Shown one piece after another: positions 23,876 to 50,162 of a stretch of DNA of 64,000 nt. Location: positions 186,001 to 250,000 of the forward strand of contig CAJNDT010006190.1 in assembly GCA_905221615.1 (NCBI GenBank). The letters are read 5' to 3'. The DNA comes from Symbiodinium sp. CCMP2592 (taxonomy: Eukaryota > Sar > Dinophyceae > Suessiales > Symbiodiniaceae). The notes below the pieces were generated by a model that ran no database searches, had not been told where the DNA came from, and saw only the letters and a list, made by a program, of their open reading frames with translations. Position 1 is the stretch's first letter; every line of letters starts with the position of its first letter. A program made the position numbers and the translations under genes.

Positions 23876-25590
23876 ACGTAGCACAACACTCTTCGCTGAT
23901 GATGCTTTCGGGCCAATTGTCTTCTAGTTTTTTTTTGCGCGGGGTTTAAGGGAGGTTTGGGTTTTCGGGTGTTGGATTAGGGTTTTCGAGTTCAGGGTTT
24001 TAGGGTTTGGGTCAATTATAAGGTTGGGTTACGGGGCTTTTTGAAGTGCACAGTACTCAGTAGATTCTTGCAATCTGAACTGGCAACAAGCATTACACCG
24101 TAATGTATTCTAGTCAAAACTGCACTATATCGCACTAGATCATAGCATGTCAATGTTGTGTTGTGCTAGAGGGTTTAGGGTTTCGGGTTATGGGCCGTTA
24201 TGGGTTCAAGCTTGCGCAACATGAGACGTATGAGCCACGGTTTTGAGAGCGTCAGGTGGTCCGCGGTCTGGCCAGACAGGCCCAGGCCTCCTTGCTTCCA
24301 GAGCGCCAGGACGCCTTCTTTGCTGGGAGTCCCACTCTTCCCCTCGCTGAACCCGACCCTACATCCACACCAAAGGCCCCGAAACCCCAAAGCCAAAACC
24401 ATAGCACCCCCAAAGCCCCAAAGTCCGAGTCGGCCAGGCGGCCAAACGATGCTTCTGTGCATGTTAGCTGTTCCTCTTCATGCTCGAGTGCAACGTACTG
24501 GAATCGAAGCTATAGCCAGACTGACTGAATGCCGTTCTAATGGGCTGGATCCTCCGGAACGAACGCCTGGCAGTTGCAAGTGATTTTGAGGCTAGGGAGG
24601 TCTAGAGCTTCGGCATCGCAAGCCTGAAGATTCAAGACACCCCAGTCCACACTAGCTACGCTCTCTTTCGGGGCTCTGCTTCGCGATGGCAGCACGGAGC
24701 TTTCCTCGCATCTCACAGGCTGGAGCTATTGCGCACCTGAGACATACATGTAGGCTTCCTTAAAGCTGGGAGGGGAGGGGCAGCTTCGTTTGGAGGTTCG
24801 GGCCTACGTGTCCGAGAGTGACGACAAGCAGCATGTGCAAGGCCGCGGGCTCACAGCCACAAGTCTAGTCAATTCGGCGAGGCCGCCCCTCTAATTTCGA
24901 CACCGCTTGACAACACTGGGCTGGATGACGACTCAGGTGCGGACTGCCACGATGTTGCTGACAAGCATTGGATAAATGGCAATCTCCCTTTGGATGCCAA
25001 GTCCTCGGATGCAGCAGAACGCGATCACCTTTCAGCGTTGAGTCCTTGCTTACCCTGATCGGTGGTTCTAGACCTAGTGTTGCAAGGATCGACCAGAGTG
25101 GGCAAGCGTCGCAGTCGTAGGACATGTGTAACATGGTATGCAAGACAAGCAGAGCCTTGAAAGCAATCAGGAAATTGAAACGCAGATGTATTTATCTTGT
25201 CGAGCGGCCTTTTGAGTGTTTGGTTCGGCTGGGTCTCATGCCGGCAGCCAGGGAAGGGCCATAATTCTATCGTCCCTGCATCGACCTGTCCGCAGAAGGG
25301 TTTACCCTTTATGTGAGTGTCCGACTGTCTGCATATGTCTTTCTGCGCTGCTTGCGCAGTTCGGTTGCTTCGGCATCTTGAACTTCAGGGTGTCATGCTG
25401 GCAGTTGAAAGAAACCTTCAGGATGAGTTGCTGCCCATCGCGAATCCAATGTGTCTTGGCTATCTCTTGGTGTAGGATCGTCCTGCGTCCAAAGGCCGCA
25501 GGCAATCAGCGAAACTAGATTTCGGAGGATGCTTAGGGCTCGACCTGCAGTGGCAGCCCCACAAGATTAGGTGCAGAGCCTTGTGCGGAG
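23876..25590. other. No supported exon
   Basis: TTTAGGG-like words occur at 23945-24010 and 24170-24190. The frame at 24200-24583 has no recognisable motif. The 5' exons of the dehydratase gene that starts to be readable at 25591 may lie in this interval. Confidence 0.35.
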
Positions 25591-41485
<15,895 letters not shown>

Positions 41486-42258
41486 TTGCTTCAGGCAGAC
41501 CATAAGACGAAAAACAAGTGCTCCTACGCGGCTGTTGCGTTTGTTGGATCACGTGTGCGCCGCAGACGCTTTCTTTTCACCTTGCTGCCGTACCCGGAAC
41601 TGTCGGCTTTGGCTTGCAGCTGGAGAATCAAGGGCTCGAGGTTTAGGTCCGCCAGGCTCGGCACCCAGTTCCCAGACCCAGGGCGGTCTCCTCTCTCCGG
41701 AGCCCCGGAAGCTCCAGGCATGGCAACGTACATCAACTACGGCGAGGGCGAGGCTTTGGGGGCATTTCCAGGGCTCCCAGGGCTCCAAAGCCGCAGAGCA
41801 GTGACCTGTGCCAGGATGACGCCATCGTGCAGGGAGCGGAGTGGCTGATGTGGGCCCTGGCATGGTTTCGCGGTCCTCCAGCGTGCCTTCGAGACTTGGG
41901 GCTGAAGCTTCGCGTGTGTGAAAGAAATGGCCGAGGCTGCTGGGTCTCAGGTCGACGTAGAGGATCAGATCTAGGGTGAGAGTGAGAGTGGCAGTCCATA
42001 TGCTTTAGTGCCGTCTCAGCATCAGGCAAGTTCCAAAGCCGACCCCACAAGAAAAGAGCCAGCATGTTCGGGCCCTGAAGGAAGCACTGAACATCGTCAC
42101 ACGATTCGACTGCACATCTACTTTATGTATCTTACATCATGTGTCTGTATGCACATGACATACGTAAGTTGTCATGCATGCAGGCACTCATGTATGCATT
42201 TATGTGGTCAATCGCTCCCCTCCATATGATCGTGCTCCGCACGAGGTTTAGAGAGAGA

Positions 42259-42301
<43 letters not shown>

Positions 42302-42393
42302 GCGAGCCTCAGTCTGTCGGGAGCCTAGAATGGACTAAAGGACATCGGGGCGCGCTCGCGCGCGGGGCTTTCGAGCCCTTGACCGCATGCAAG

Positions 42394-42446
<53 letters not shown>

Positions 42447-42452
42447 AGGAAA
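41486..42452. other. Intergenic with GA repeats
   Basis: No exon is supported. Two GA dinucleotide runs (42251-42299 and 42395-42442) flank a GC-rich 95-bp segment, and the second run stops 10 bases before the spliced-leader relic. Confidence 0.5.
42251..42442. repeat. Two (GA)n runs
   Basis: GA runs occur at 42251-42299 and 42395-42442. Frames across them encode Arg-Glu repeats. Confidence 0.9.
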
Positions 42453-42467
42453 CCATTTTGGCTCAAG
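42453..42467 (+). other. Dinoflagellate spliced-leader relic
   Basis: CCATTTTGGCTCAAG equals the last 15 bases of the conserved 22-nt dinoflagellate spliced leader. The upstream part of the leader is absent and replaced by GA repeat sequence. No donor-site GT follows the terminal AAG in the way an SL RNA gene would require (TATCG follows). The best reading is therefore a genomic relic left when a trans-spliced mRNA was reverse-transcribed and inserted, not an SL RNA gene. Confidence 0.7.
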
Positions 42468-42830
42468 TATCGCACCTTTGCTTGGGGCTTGTGCTGCCTC
42501 CTTGCATCGGGGGGCAGGTGGGGGGTTAACCTGGACTGTTACTCAAGGGGAGCCTTCCCAGTTTCCCCAGCGGTGCTTGAGTCCCATACCTGACGCCGCA
42601 GTGCTTAAAAGGCTCGGCCTAGCACTGAGGGCAGGTTGCCATACCCGTGAACGGCACGTACGAACACCTACCTCGACACCCGTGACCTCAAAACTGCAAG
42701 GCCTTCTCTGTGGACGCTTCAAAGCAGGAGGGGGCGATCTTCTTCATCACTTGCATGGAGCTGCCAGCTAAGCTTCGCTCACCCAACCTTTAGCCTGGGC
42801 CGGGGAGTTTGCCGACCGGAAGATCGTGAC

Positions 42831-43058
42831 TTGGGCAAGAAGGCGGACATAGTGAAACACAAACTACGTGGTGCAATGGAGCCTGCAAGCTGCAGATATG
42901 GAGGGGGGATCTGTCAACAAGGGTTTAGGAAAACCCATGAGCGCATGGACCCAGCATGCCGCTTCCACGGACCCAGTGATCACGGCAACGTGGGGGTGAC
43001 ACGTCGAGAAGGACCTCGACCCAAGGCCTCCGTAGCCCCCGAAGCGTCGGCGAGATGA
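42831..43058 (+). CDS. Small Cys/His-containing ORF, possible element ORF1
   Basis: This frame of 75 codons begins MGKKADIVKHKLRG and contains CRYGGGICQQGF and ACRFHGPSDHG, then a basic end to TGA. The Cys/His spacing hints at a small metal-binding knuckle but is not a standard zinc-knuckle pattern. The first codon is TTG at 42831 in the strict frame, so the true start is unclear. It lies between the spliced-leader relic and the larger ORF at 43093, 34 bases before it, and may be part of the same retroposed unit. Confidence 0.35.
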   Translation: MGKKADIVKHKLRGAMEPASCRYGGGICQQGFRKTHERMDPACRFHGPSDHGNVGVTRREGPRPKASVAPEASAR

Positions 43059-43092
43059 GTCCGCCCGACCAGCACATATCCCCTTCACACAC

Positions 43093-43941
43093 ATGGCGAG
43101 GTTTGTGACAAGAGGGGGGGGGTTGGCCTGCACTACCTCCCACAAGTGGAGAAGCAGCAAGGTCAACGCAGACGCGGGGGAATGGACAGATGGCACAACG
43201 GGAAGACCCCTCAGTGCAGCCGAGAAAGAGGAGTACCAGCAAAGAATCGCCAGCAGATGCCTTGCGGGGGAAAGAGCTGACAAGCTCGCCCACATGGTGG
43301 ACCGTTACATGCCCGAGCTAGCCGACGAGACACGTGGGTACATGATCAGGTTCCGGCACGAGGTGAAGAAGCTACTGAAAAAGGCCCGCCAGAACCGGAA
43401 AAAGATCCGGACCAGGACAAAGGGGGAAGCCAAACCGGCAGTTCGCAGTACAGGTCCAGTCCGACGAGTACAACCCAAAGCCGCCGCAGCCAAGCGGCAG
43501 CGAGGGGGGACATCCGAGGACGAGCGCGAAGCACCAGAAAGTTCCACAGCCAGGGGGGAACAGAGAGCAATAGCACCAGCCACGAGCGAGAATGATGAGT
43601 TCGAGGTGGACTGGGGGAGCCGCGACTCTGAGCCCTCGTCACCAGAGGGGGAGGACAACAGCCGCACAAAGGCCAAGAACGCCCAGCAGGAGCCCGCGTC
43701 GAGAACACGGGGGAAGGGCGAAGCCAGCCGACAGCGACGCAGTCAGGCACAAGGTGCGGGGGAAACGGGGGCTTCGGAATTGGGGGAAAATTTGGAGGTG
43801 CTAGACCTTTGTCCTGTAGTGCTAAGTGTCCGTTCCCGGTTTCCCTTCTTTGCCGCTCATGAAGCCAAGCTTGTGATCCATACATTAACGGGGCTTTTGC
43901 TTGCACTTGTACCCTCATGCCGGGGGACTTGCACACTGTAA
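43093..43941 (+). CDS. Intronless basic/acidic ORF in a retroposed unit
   Basis: This is an uninterrupted 282-codon frame from ATG 43093. The first 110 residues look structured: SKVNADAGEWTDGTTGRPLS, EKEEYQQRIASRCL, ADKLAHMVDRYMPEL, then a Lys/Arg-rich helix (RHEVKKLLKKARQNRKK). The middle is a disordered mix of Lys/Arg and Glu/Ser/Asp, like nucleic-acid binding gag-like or chromatin-associated proteins. The last 40 residues change to a hydrophobic composition, so the original frame may have ended earlier or been altered. I recognise no named family. The lack of introns and the relic 0.6 kb upstream suggest origin by retroposition or from a non-LTR-type element. No polymerase domain is present. 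Confidence 0.5.
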   Translation: MARFVTRGGGLACTTSHKWRSSKVNADAGEWTDGTTGRPLSAAEKEEYQQRIASRCLAGERADKLAHMVDRYMPELADETRGYMIRFRHEVKKLLKKARQNRKKIRTRTKGEAKPAVRSTGPVRRVQPKAAAAKRQRGGTSEDEREAPESSTARGEQRAIAPATSENDEFEVDWGSRDSEPSSPEGEDNSRTKAKNAQQEPASRTRGKGEASRQRRSQAQGAGETGASELGENLEVLDLCPVVLSVRSRFPFFAAHEAKLVIHTLTGLLLALVPSCRGTCTL

Positions 43942-43951
43942 CATAAGTCTG

Positions 43952-43969
43952 TGGAATGCGCATTCCACT
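43952..43969. repeat. 18-bp perfect palindrome
   Basis: GTGGAATGCGCATTCCAC reads identically on both strands and lies 10 bases after the ORF stop. It may be chance, a 3' hairpin in the transcript, or a protein site. Confidence 0.6.
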
Positions 43970-44818
43970 CGACGTAGTCTACTCCAACCGCTTCAGTGCA
44001 ATCCCGTCGTTCGGCGACGATGTCTGTTCCGCCCACGACCGCTAATTCGGTGCTTTCGCTTCCTGCCATACCCACTTAGAGAGAGAGAATTTAACCGGCA
44101 TTTTTTTGGAAAGGGGGACTCCTTGTAGTAGTTGCTGCACCGTCTGACCTGTTCTGTGTTGCTTCCACGAGAAGGGGCGAGTACCCGATAGTTTACACTA
44201 GCCCCCATGACACGTCATCGCATTCGTCATGTTGACGTGCACCGTACTGTACTGCACTCAGTGTTTGCTGCTTCAGTTTTTGTTTGATGGGGGATGTTAG
44301 GGTCAGTCCCCTGGAACTACTGGGGGGATGCGTCTGTCGAGGGGCTTAGGACTTGCCATAGAGGGCGCGGTGATGAAGCCGGGAAGCGCGATAACGTTCA
44401 GGGTTGGGGGGTTTGCCGACAGACACCCTCCAACCGACCACGGGGCACAAACCCGCCCACGGACCCCTAAGCCCTTCCACCGATATAGGGGGAAGGGGGG
44501 GCCTTGGCCGGGGTCTGCGCGAGAAGGCTCATCCCCAATGAAGTGAAGTGAAATAGGGGCCCCTCCAACAGACTGCGTGCGGACCGTTGCGGAGGTAGGC
44601 CTTCGGCCCAAGGGTCTCTCGAGGCTCTAGACCCCAAGCAAGAGAAAAAGAGAGTTTCTTTGCACATTAACTCCCCAGTGGGCGAAATCACGCGGGGGGT
44701 TCGGCGCACGCCCTGGCCCTGGCTGTGCTGAAGAAGAGAGAGGGAGCAGGAGGTAGGGACTGCCTGCCTCCCTTGCCCCAGAGCCAAGCAAAGAGAGAGC
44801 GAGAGAGAGAGATGCGCC
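43970..44818. other. Unassigned 3' flank of the element
   Basis: This GC-rich stretch has poly-G runs and GAGAGA words but no exon. At 44284-44294 a purine tract (GATGGGGGATG) is followed by TTAGGGTC, reminiscent of a retroelement polypurine tract. No second long terminal repeat copy was found to back this. Confidence 0.3.
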
Positions 44819-44984
44819 AGGATTTGCTCCCAACCGAAGACCAACTGTGAGTGCTCCCCATATCAATGTGCGCATCTTTCTTTCCCTAGGCTTGCCGGGG
44901 CTCGCCCTCAAGGCTGGGGAAAGAAAGATGCGCACATTGATATGGGGAGCACGCATAGTTGGTCTTCGGTCGGGAGCAAATCCT
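44819..44984. repeat. 68-bp-arm inverted repeat (hairpin or fold-back element)
   Basis: The left arm 44819-44886 and right arm 44917-44984 are reverse complements with only about three mismatches over 68 bp. The outer ends are AGGATTTGCTCCC and GGGAGCAAATCCT. A 30-nt GC-rich spacer lies between them. Such a structure would fold into a long, almost perfect stem. It may be a fold-back transposon, or a hairpin giving small RNAs if transcribed. It sits about 170 bp upstream of the eIF3m start codon. Confidence 0.85.
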
Positions 44985-45124
44985 AGCAACCTGTTCCACC
45001 TGCATTGTCATCGATGACATGCTACTGTCATGCGTTTCTTTTTCCTCGCAGTCTGTTTCCCGAAGTGCGAGCGTGTCAGGTCTCATAGTCATAGTTGTCG
45101 CTCGAGAGCCACGTTCGCTTTGCC

Positions 45125-45126
45125 AG
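45125..45126 (+). promoter_or_regulatory. Candidate trans-splice acceptor for eIF3m
   Basis: AG at 45125-45126 follows the pyrimidine-rich GTTCGCTTTGCC and precedes G, the same acceptor context as the internal exons, 25 bases before the eIF3m ATG. In a dinoflagellate the spliced leader would be added at such a site. This is inferred from position. Confidence 0.35.
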
Positions 45127-45151
45127 GAGGCTTCTGCAGCTGCAGCAGGGC

Positions 45152-48100
45152 ATGGATGCAGAAAAGGCCTTCACCGACAAGTTCAGGAAGGAGTTTCAGG
45201 CACCACACTTGACGAGTGTTTCCTCTTCGCACGCTGCTTCTGCCAAATTCCCAGGCGGTGCAGGACGCTCCAAGGTACGACATTGCCCCTGTGTTCGACT
45301 TGTTCGTCGACTACAGCAAGGATTGCTGCAACCAAGCCTCCTGTCATTGCACAAGTCTTGCTGTAATCCCTGGCGAGAACCTTTTCACGGCCATCCCAGA
45401 GAACAAGCCTGAAGAGCGGCTGAAAGAGATCGAGGCACCCGCGTAGGTCCAGATGAAAATCCAAGTATGCCCCTGCCGGCCGATACTTGTCATGATAAGA
45501 CTCTCTTCCACAACGTCTCCATGTGTGTACAGTACTGTCGCTTCGAAGATGCAGTGGCCTGCCATCGCAAGTTCACAATATTTACGTGTCATCCATGCTG
45601 CCACTGCTGCCAGAGCTTCTTCGCGCTGATTCTCAGTATGCTGTCCTACTTCGAGGTGCGCTGAAACGCAAAGTTGTGACTCCCAGTGGCTGAGTGGTCG
45701 CGGCCAAAGGACAGCGAACATTTGGACAAATCAACAACAAGACTCTGCGAATTGCTGAGCGCGGACACAGAGCAGTCGCTGGCTCAGCACCAGGCTTGAG
45801 GCATACAGTTCATTTATCATGGTTGCAGTGCCACTGCCGGTTAGAAAGGGCAGCGCAGACCCAGTGCAAGCCTTGCACGAGCATTGTTCTGTTGCCGCCT
45901 TCCAGGCAGCCCGAGCTGCGACTCAGACTGCTGATGATGCTGTACAACACCTTCAGCCCTCTTCTCCAGTCCGGAACTTAAGTCAGGCGTCAGAAGCTGT
46001 CCCGGCGAAGGGCTCTGTTGGGCACATTGGGTCGTGCAGACGTTTCGTTGATACGAAGGCAGCGGTACAGGATCTTCAAGCGCCCTGGCGGCATTGCAGT
46101 GCTGCAGTGCTGCAGCGGGAGGGAGTCTTGTGTCTTGTTTGGATTTTGTCTGAGGTATGCCTTGGACTATGCAGCAGCGGCCGACATGTTCGACCAGGCC
46201 AGGGCCCTTCTGCCTCCCACAGCGACAGCATCTCTTGTAATCTATCGTTGCAGACGCGTCGAGTCTCGTCTTTCCACGCACGTGTCGAGGTTTTGCCTTA
46301 CCTCGACTACCTTGACTCCTGGATGGTCCGTCTGCCCAGCCACCAACCTGTGTGGCCGGCATTCTGTTCAGCTTTGGCAGCCCAGGCCGACTGGGAGTCG
46401 TACCTCAAGATCGACGAGAAGCGAGCATTGTATGCCGACATCTCCAGACACATGAGGCTTCGCGTAAACATAGATCCCGGATACCTATTGAAGTTACGCT
46501 TGATGGCTTGCCAGGGGCTACGGCAAAAAGTCCGAGGCCTTCCAGTACCTGAAGCAGCCAGATCCTCAGAACATCTCAGGACACAAGGCCCCCGAACAGA
46601 GACTCAGACCCTCAGCGAGGTTCCCACCAGAGTTCCATTCTTCCGCTAGGTACCATGGCCTCTTCCAGGGCGCAGCTTCGGATGCCATGACCAAGCCAGA
46701 GGCCGGGGTCAGCCTCAGACTCCACGGGTTTCTCTCACGTGGACCCTTCTTAGCGGGAGCGCGTGGGAAATAGGGGAACTTTCCGGTGCTTCGCGGCTCA
46801 GCGGGGTGGGAATCAGGTGCCTTGTCGCAAGTATATCAGAGCTGGGTCATGGATAGCAAGGAACATGATCGCTAGAAGGCCAAGCTCGAGTGCTCTGCGC
46901 CAGCAGTCGAGCTGCAAGCATCTTCGCCTTTCGGGTTTCGTTTGGCGGTCCAGACCTCTGGCGCAGGGGCCAACGCATCATCGAACAACTCAGTCCGCAA
47001 TTCGCCCGAGCAGTGTGTCTACTGTAGCAGCGTGACGAAGCGGATGGACACCGTGATTTCGACGTCGACGTGCCCCTGCCTCCGATGTTGCTTCAACTCA
47101 ACGCTGATTTCTGGCAGCGGCAGGTCGTTGAGCAGACGATCCAGCTGATCAAGGCTGAAGTCTGGCTGTCCCGGCACGGATCGTGCCAGTAAGCCATTTG
47201 TGGCAGGATGCAGTGATGCTCCCAGCGGTGATTCAGTTCGACGACGTTTTGATGCTGGACACGGTCAAGGCCTGGCTTGAAGCTGCCAGCTTCTCGCACT
47301 CTGGACCCTTCTGCTTCTGCTGAGGCTTTGAAAAGCACCCCTCAGGGAAGCCTCGTGACCCTCTGTGAAATCTTCCTGCCTGGGTCTTGAGGGACGGCTC
47401 GCACAGAGGAGGCGTCTCATGTTGCCCATGTTTCCAAGATCTGGTTCGGTGGATGACCTGAAGGACATGCATAGAGATGCAGTTGCCACGAGCCGGATGT
47501 TTTGAGTCTCGAGTTTGCTGTTTGTCCACATGTTCCTAGCAGCCTCAATGGCATAGTCGGACGCTACAGCAGGACTTCCACAAGAAGAACGAGAAGCTCT
47601 TTGACGAGCATTCCCTAAACTTCCAGGTGGATCACGATGCGGGTCTTGATTCAACAGACTTCAGAAGCTGCCCTCTGCAGAGGGTAGTGGAACAAATAGC
47701 TTTCAATTTCGTTCCTTTGTTGAGGGTACGGCAGCATGCTCGGGCTAGGGCAGGCTGGATGAACGACACGTGTCACTCGCCAGGAGGCGATGTCCAAAAT
47801 TAGACTTCTGACCTTGGCCACGATGGCTCGGGGACAGTCCGTGCCCCATGCTGTAGTGTTCAGATGCACAGGTGCACCTTCAAAGCTGTTTCTCAGGTCG
47901 GAACTCCCTTTAGATGACATCGCCAAGCGCATCCAGGACAGCTCGACTTCCCGTTTATAATGACCCTGTGTCTTGCGTTGCAGGAAAGCCCCACGGCCGT
48001 GGAGCCGTGGGTTGTTCGGGCGATCTCCGAGGGCGTCATCGATGGGCGCATTGACCAGCTGAACCGGAAGGCTCCAACACCGTCCGAGTCTTGTAGCGCT

Positions 48101-48526
48101 CTACGTGGGCTTTGGGAAGGTGCTCGTGAAATCCGCCTTCTTGCGCAAGTTCGAGAAGGAGGTCAGCGAAAACAGCAAACTGACTTCTCTTGGTTTCCAC
48201 CAGATGCACCCTCTGAAGGAGTGGAACTTCCTGGATTCCAAGCCCTGGCCACAGTCTTGCTTGCCCCTGTCTCTGGTGAAACTGCAGTGCTGCTCAGCTG
48301 CTCAGCTGCTCAGCTGCTCTGCAGGCTCTCGCATTGGATCGAGAACTTGGAGCAGGTGATCAAGTTCCTGGGTGAGCAGAAGAACAAGAGCGAGGCCAGA
48401 CTTCCCCGGCCCACGACGCCACGGCGCGCAGCAGTCCCCAGAGTCCAGAGGCCTAAGCCTGCCGCACAGCTGCCGGAGAAGCGCGCGGAGACCTCGGACG
48501 GAGTGGCTCAGAAGCTGGGGTGCTGA
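45152..48526 (+). CDS. EIF3M: Translation initiation factor eIF3 subunit m
   Basis: This PCI-domain subunit of the eIF3 complex acts in cytosolic 40S ribosome recruitment. Exons read in order: 45152-45199 (MDAEKAFTDKFRKEFQ); 45255-about 45323 (APRYDIAPVFDLFVDYS); about 45376-45434 (NKPEERLKEIE); about 45906-45968 (ELRLRLLMMLYNTFSPLL); 46059-46079; 46155-46236 (YALDYAAAADMFDQARALL); 46290-46325 (VLPYLDYLDSWM); 46386-46456 (ADWESYLKIDEKRALYADI); 46515-about 46557 (GYGKKSEAFQYLK). One or two exons near 46664-47110 are uncertain. Then 47214-47269 (AVIQFDDVLMLDTVK); 47573-47626; 47787-47836 (MSKIRLLTLATMARG); 47897-47936 (ELPLDDIAKRIQ); 47984-48070 (AVEPWVVRAISEGVIDGRI); 48120-48161; 48219-48241 (EWNFLDSK, 23 nt); 48325-48526 (SHWIENLEQVIKFLG plus a Pro/Arg/Lys tail). 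The winged-helix end of the PCI domain is the firmest match. Many introns start with GC. Confidence 0.85.
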
Positions 48527-48705
48527 TGCTACTACTTGTACTAGGCCGGAGCTCCGCGTGTCAGGTGCTCAAGCGAGCGCCACCTCGCGCCACCTTGGCG
48601 GACACGTTTCCACAGCAAAATCCGCTCTCCTGACCCCTCCGGGCAACCCTCACCTTCGGGCAGACGAGACCTGACAGTTGCCTCCCTCAAAACGGATTTT
48701 GTTTC

Positions 48706-49182
48706 GTGACCGTCCTCTACCCCTGTGATTTCGATTTGTCAAGCGTGAATGCGATGTCAGACTCGTCTCCATGCCCGAAGCATTGTGTACAAATTGCCAT
48801 GCAGGCCTTCGTGCAATCTGTAGAGGGTGTAAGCGCTTGCGGCACGGCTCAGATGGCGGAACTCCCAGCTTACGAAGCAAAATGTGACGGCATTGCTTTT
48901 GCTGGGATACTCCGTCTTTCTGTCTTCATCAGGGCCACATGCTTCTGGCCGGCAGCAGAAAGACGCAGTTCCGAATCTGTCCTGCAGGAGGCAGAAGATG
49001 CACTTGCCCCCCTGCTGAGATGCCTTGCCGCCCTGTTGAAGAAGAATGGGGCAGGGGGGCCACTGCCACTCGGCAACTCTAGCCTGTCCAGGCTGCAAGG
49101 TGCTTCAGCCTGGAACTTGGCTGCGGCAGTTGCACAGAGGGTTAGCAAGACTGGCACCTGTCTGTGGTTCGGAGCATATTGA
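48706..49182 (+). CDS. Possible exon of unknown gene
   Basis: The frame 48706-49182 includes a stretch that reads like a helical protein: ESVLQEAEDALAPLLRCLAA, LLKKNGAGGPLPLGNSSLS, and GASAWNLAAAVAQR just before GTTAGC at about 49141, a possible donor. The upstream half (from 48706) looks less convincing. It may be the 5' part of the gene whose later exons appear at 52.0-53.6 kb, with the repeat-filled interval as an intron. No family is recognised. Confidence 0.35.
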   Translation: MTVLYPCDFDLSSVNAMSDSSPCPKHCVQIAMQAFVQSVEGVSACGTAQMAELPAYEAKCDGIAFAGILRLSVFIRATCFWPAAERRSSESVLQEAEDALAPLLRCLAALLKKNGAGGPLPLGNSSLSRLQGASAWNLAAAVAQRVSKTGTCLWFGAY

Positions 49183-49925
49183 GCGAGTGGAGCCAGTCTC
49201 GGACAGCACACGTGTGTGCGATCTTTTGCCCAAAGTAGCACCTCAAAGATTCAAACCTCCTGTCTGGCGACATGGATCACCTGAGGAAGGCATCGATAGT
49301 GACCGCGATTCCCTCATGCCGAGAACTTGTAAGTGATCTTGGAACAGCCATGGGCACCATGAAAACCATCTTGGAGTGGAAAGCTTGGCCACGCTGAGAG
49401 GTTGCAGCTGGCTATTTCCAAGCCCCGAGCTGCGCAGCTTTTTGCAGGACGACTGCATCAGGCCGACCCCTTCCGGAAGCATTGTCTTTCTGTTATGTCT
49501 TCTCAGGGGGTTGCTTCGGGTCTTTGTTGGGTTTGACAGGAAGTACTGTAACAACCTACAAAGCACCCAGAACATCTTGAAACTCCAGCAAGCTCATGGC
49601 AATTCCTACACTGGCCTTCTGAAACCTCATACAGCTCTTACACAGTAACAACCCCATAAAGTCTCAGAAGATCCACCGAAGCCCTTCAGCAAATCCTGTG
49701 AACATTTTCTACAATCCCACAGAGCCCAACAACAACATCCCATGTTTCTGGTTCTTTCTAAAGAATTTCAATATAAAGTTACCAGTACCAGGATCTAAAA
49801 CCCTAAACCCTTAACCCTATTACAAAGTTACCATAATTGGATTATTTTTATTATTGGTATTTTTTATTGGTACTATTACTGGTATTTTTATTTCGGTATT
49901 TTTATTGGTATTGTTATTATGACTG

Positions 49926-49961
49926 TTAATACTATTATTATTATTATTATTAATAATAATA

Positions 49962-49992
<31 letters not shown>

Positions 49993-50047
49993 ATTATTAT
50001 CATTATTATTATTATTATCATTATTATTATTATTAATTATTGTTATT
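49926..50047. repeat. ATT/AAT trinucleotide array
   Basis: TTA/ATT triplets with two internal switches of strand (TTAATAATAATAATTATT) form an inverted, AT-only tract that could extrude a cruciform. Confidence 0.9.
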
Positions 50048-50162
50048 ATGACTATTCAGATTGAGGACCTTCAGAGACGGAAGTTTCGGCTTGAGGCCCT
50101 GGCCCGGCGACTGCCGGTGGTTTTGGAAAAGGCGCCGGCCGCTCTGGTGCTCCCCTGGCACA

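Noticed and set aside
42453-42467. A functional spliced-leader RNA gene
   Set aside because: Only the last 15 leader bases are present, no donor GT follows, and no snRNA-like downstream structure or 5S rRNA neighbour was seen.
42139-42771. 210-codon ORF across the GA repeats and the leader relic
   Set aside because: It reads Arg-Glu runs through two microsatellites; the non-repeat parts lack protein character.
44284-44640. LTR retrotransposon end (purine tract then TGTTAGGG)
   Set aside because: No matching second terminal repeat and no polymerase or integrase domain was found in the window.
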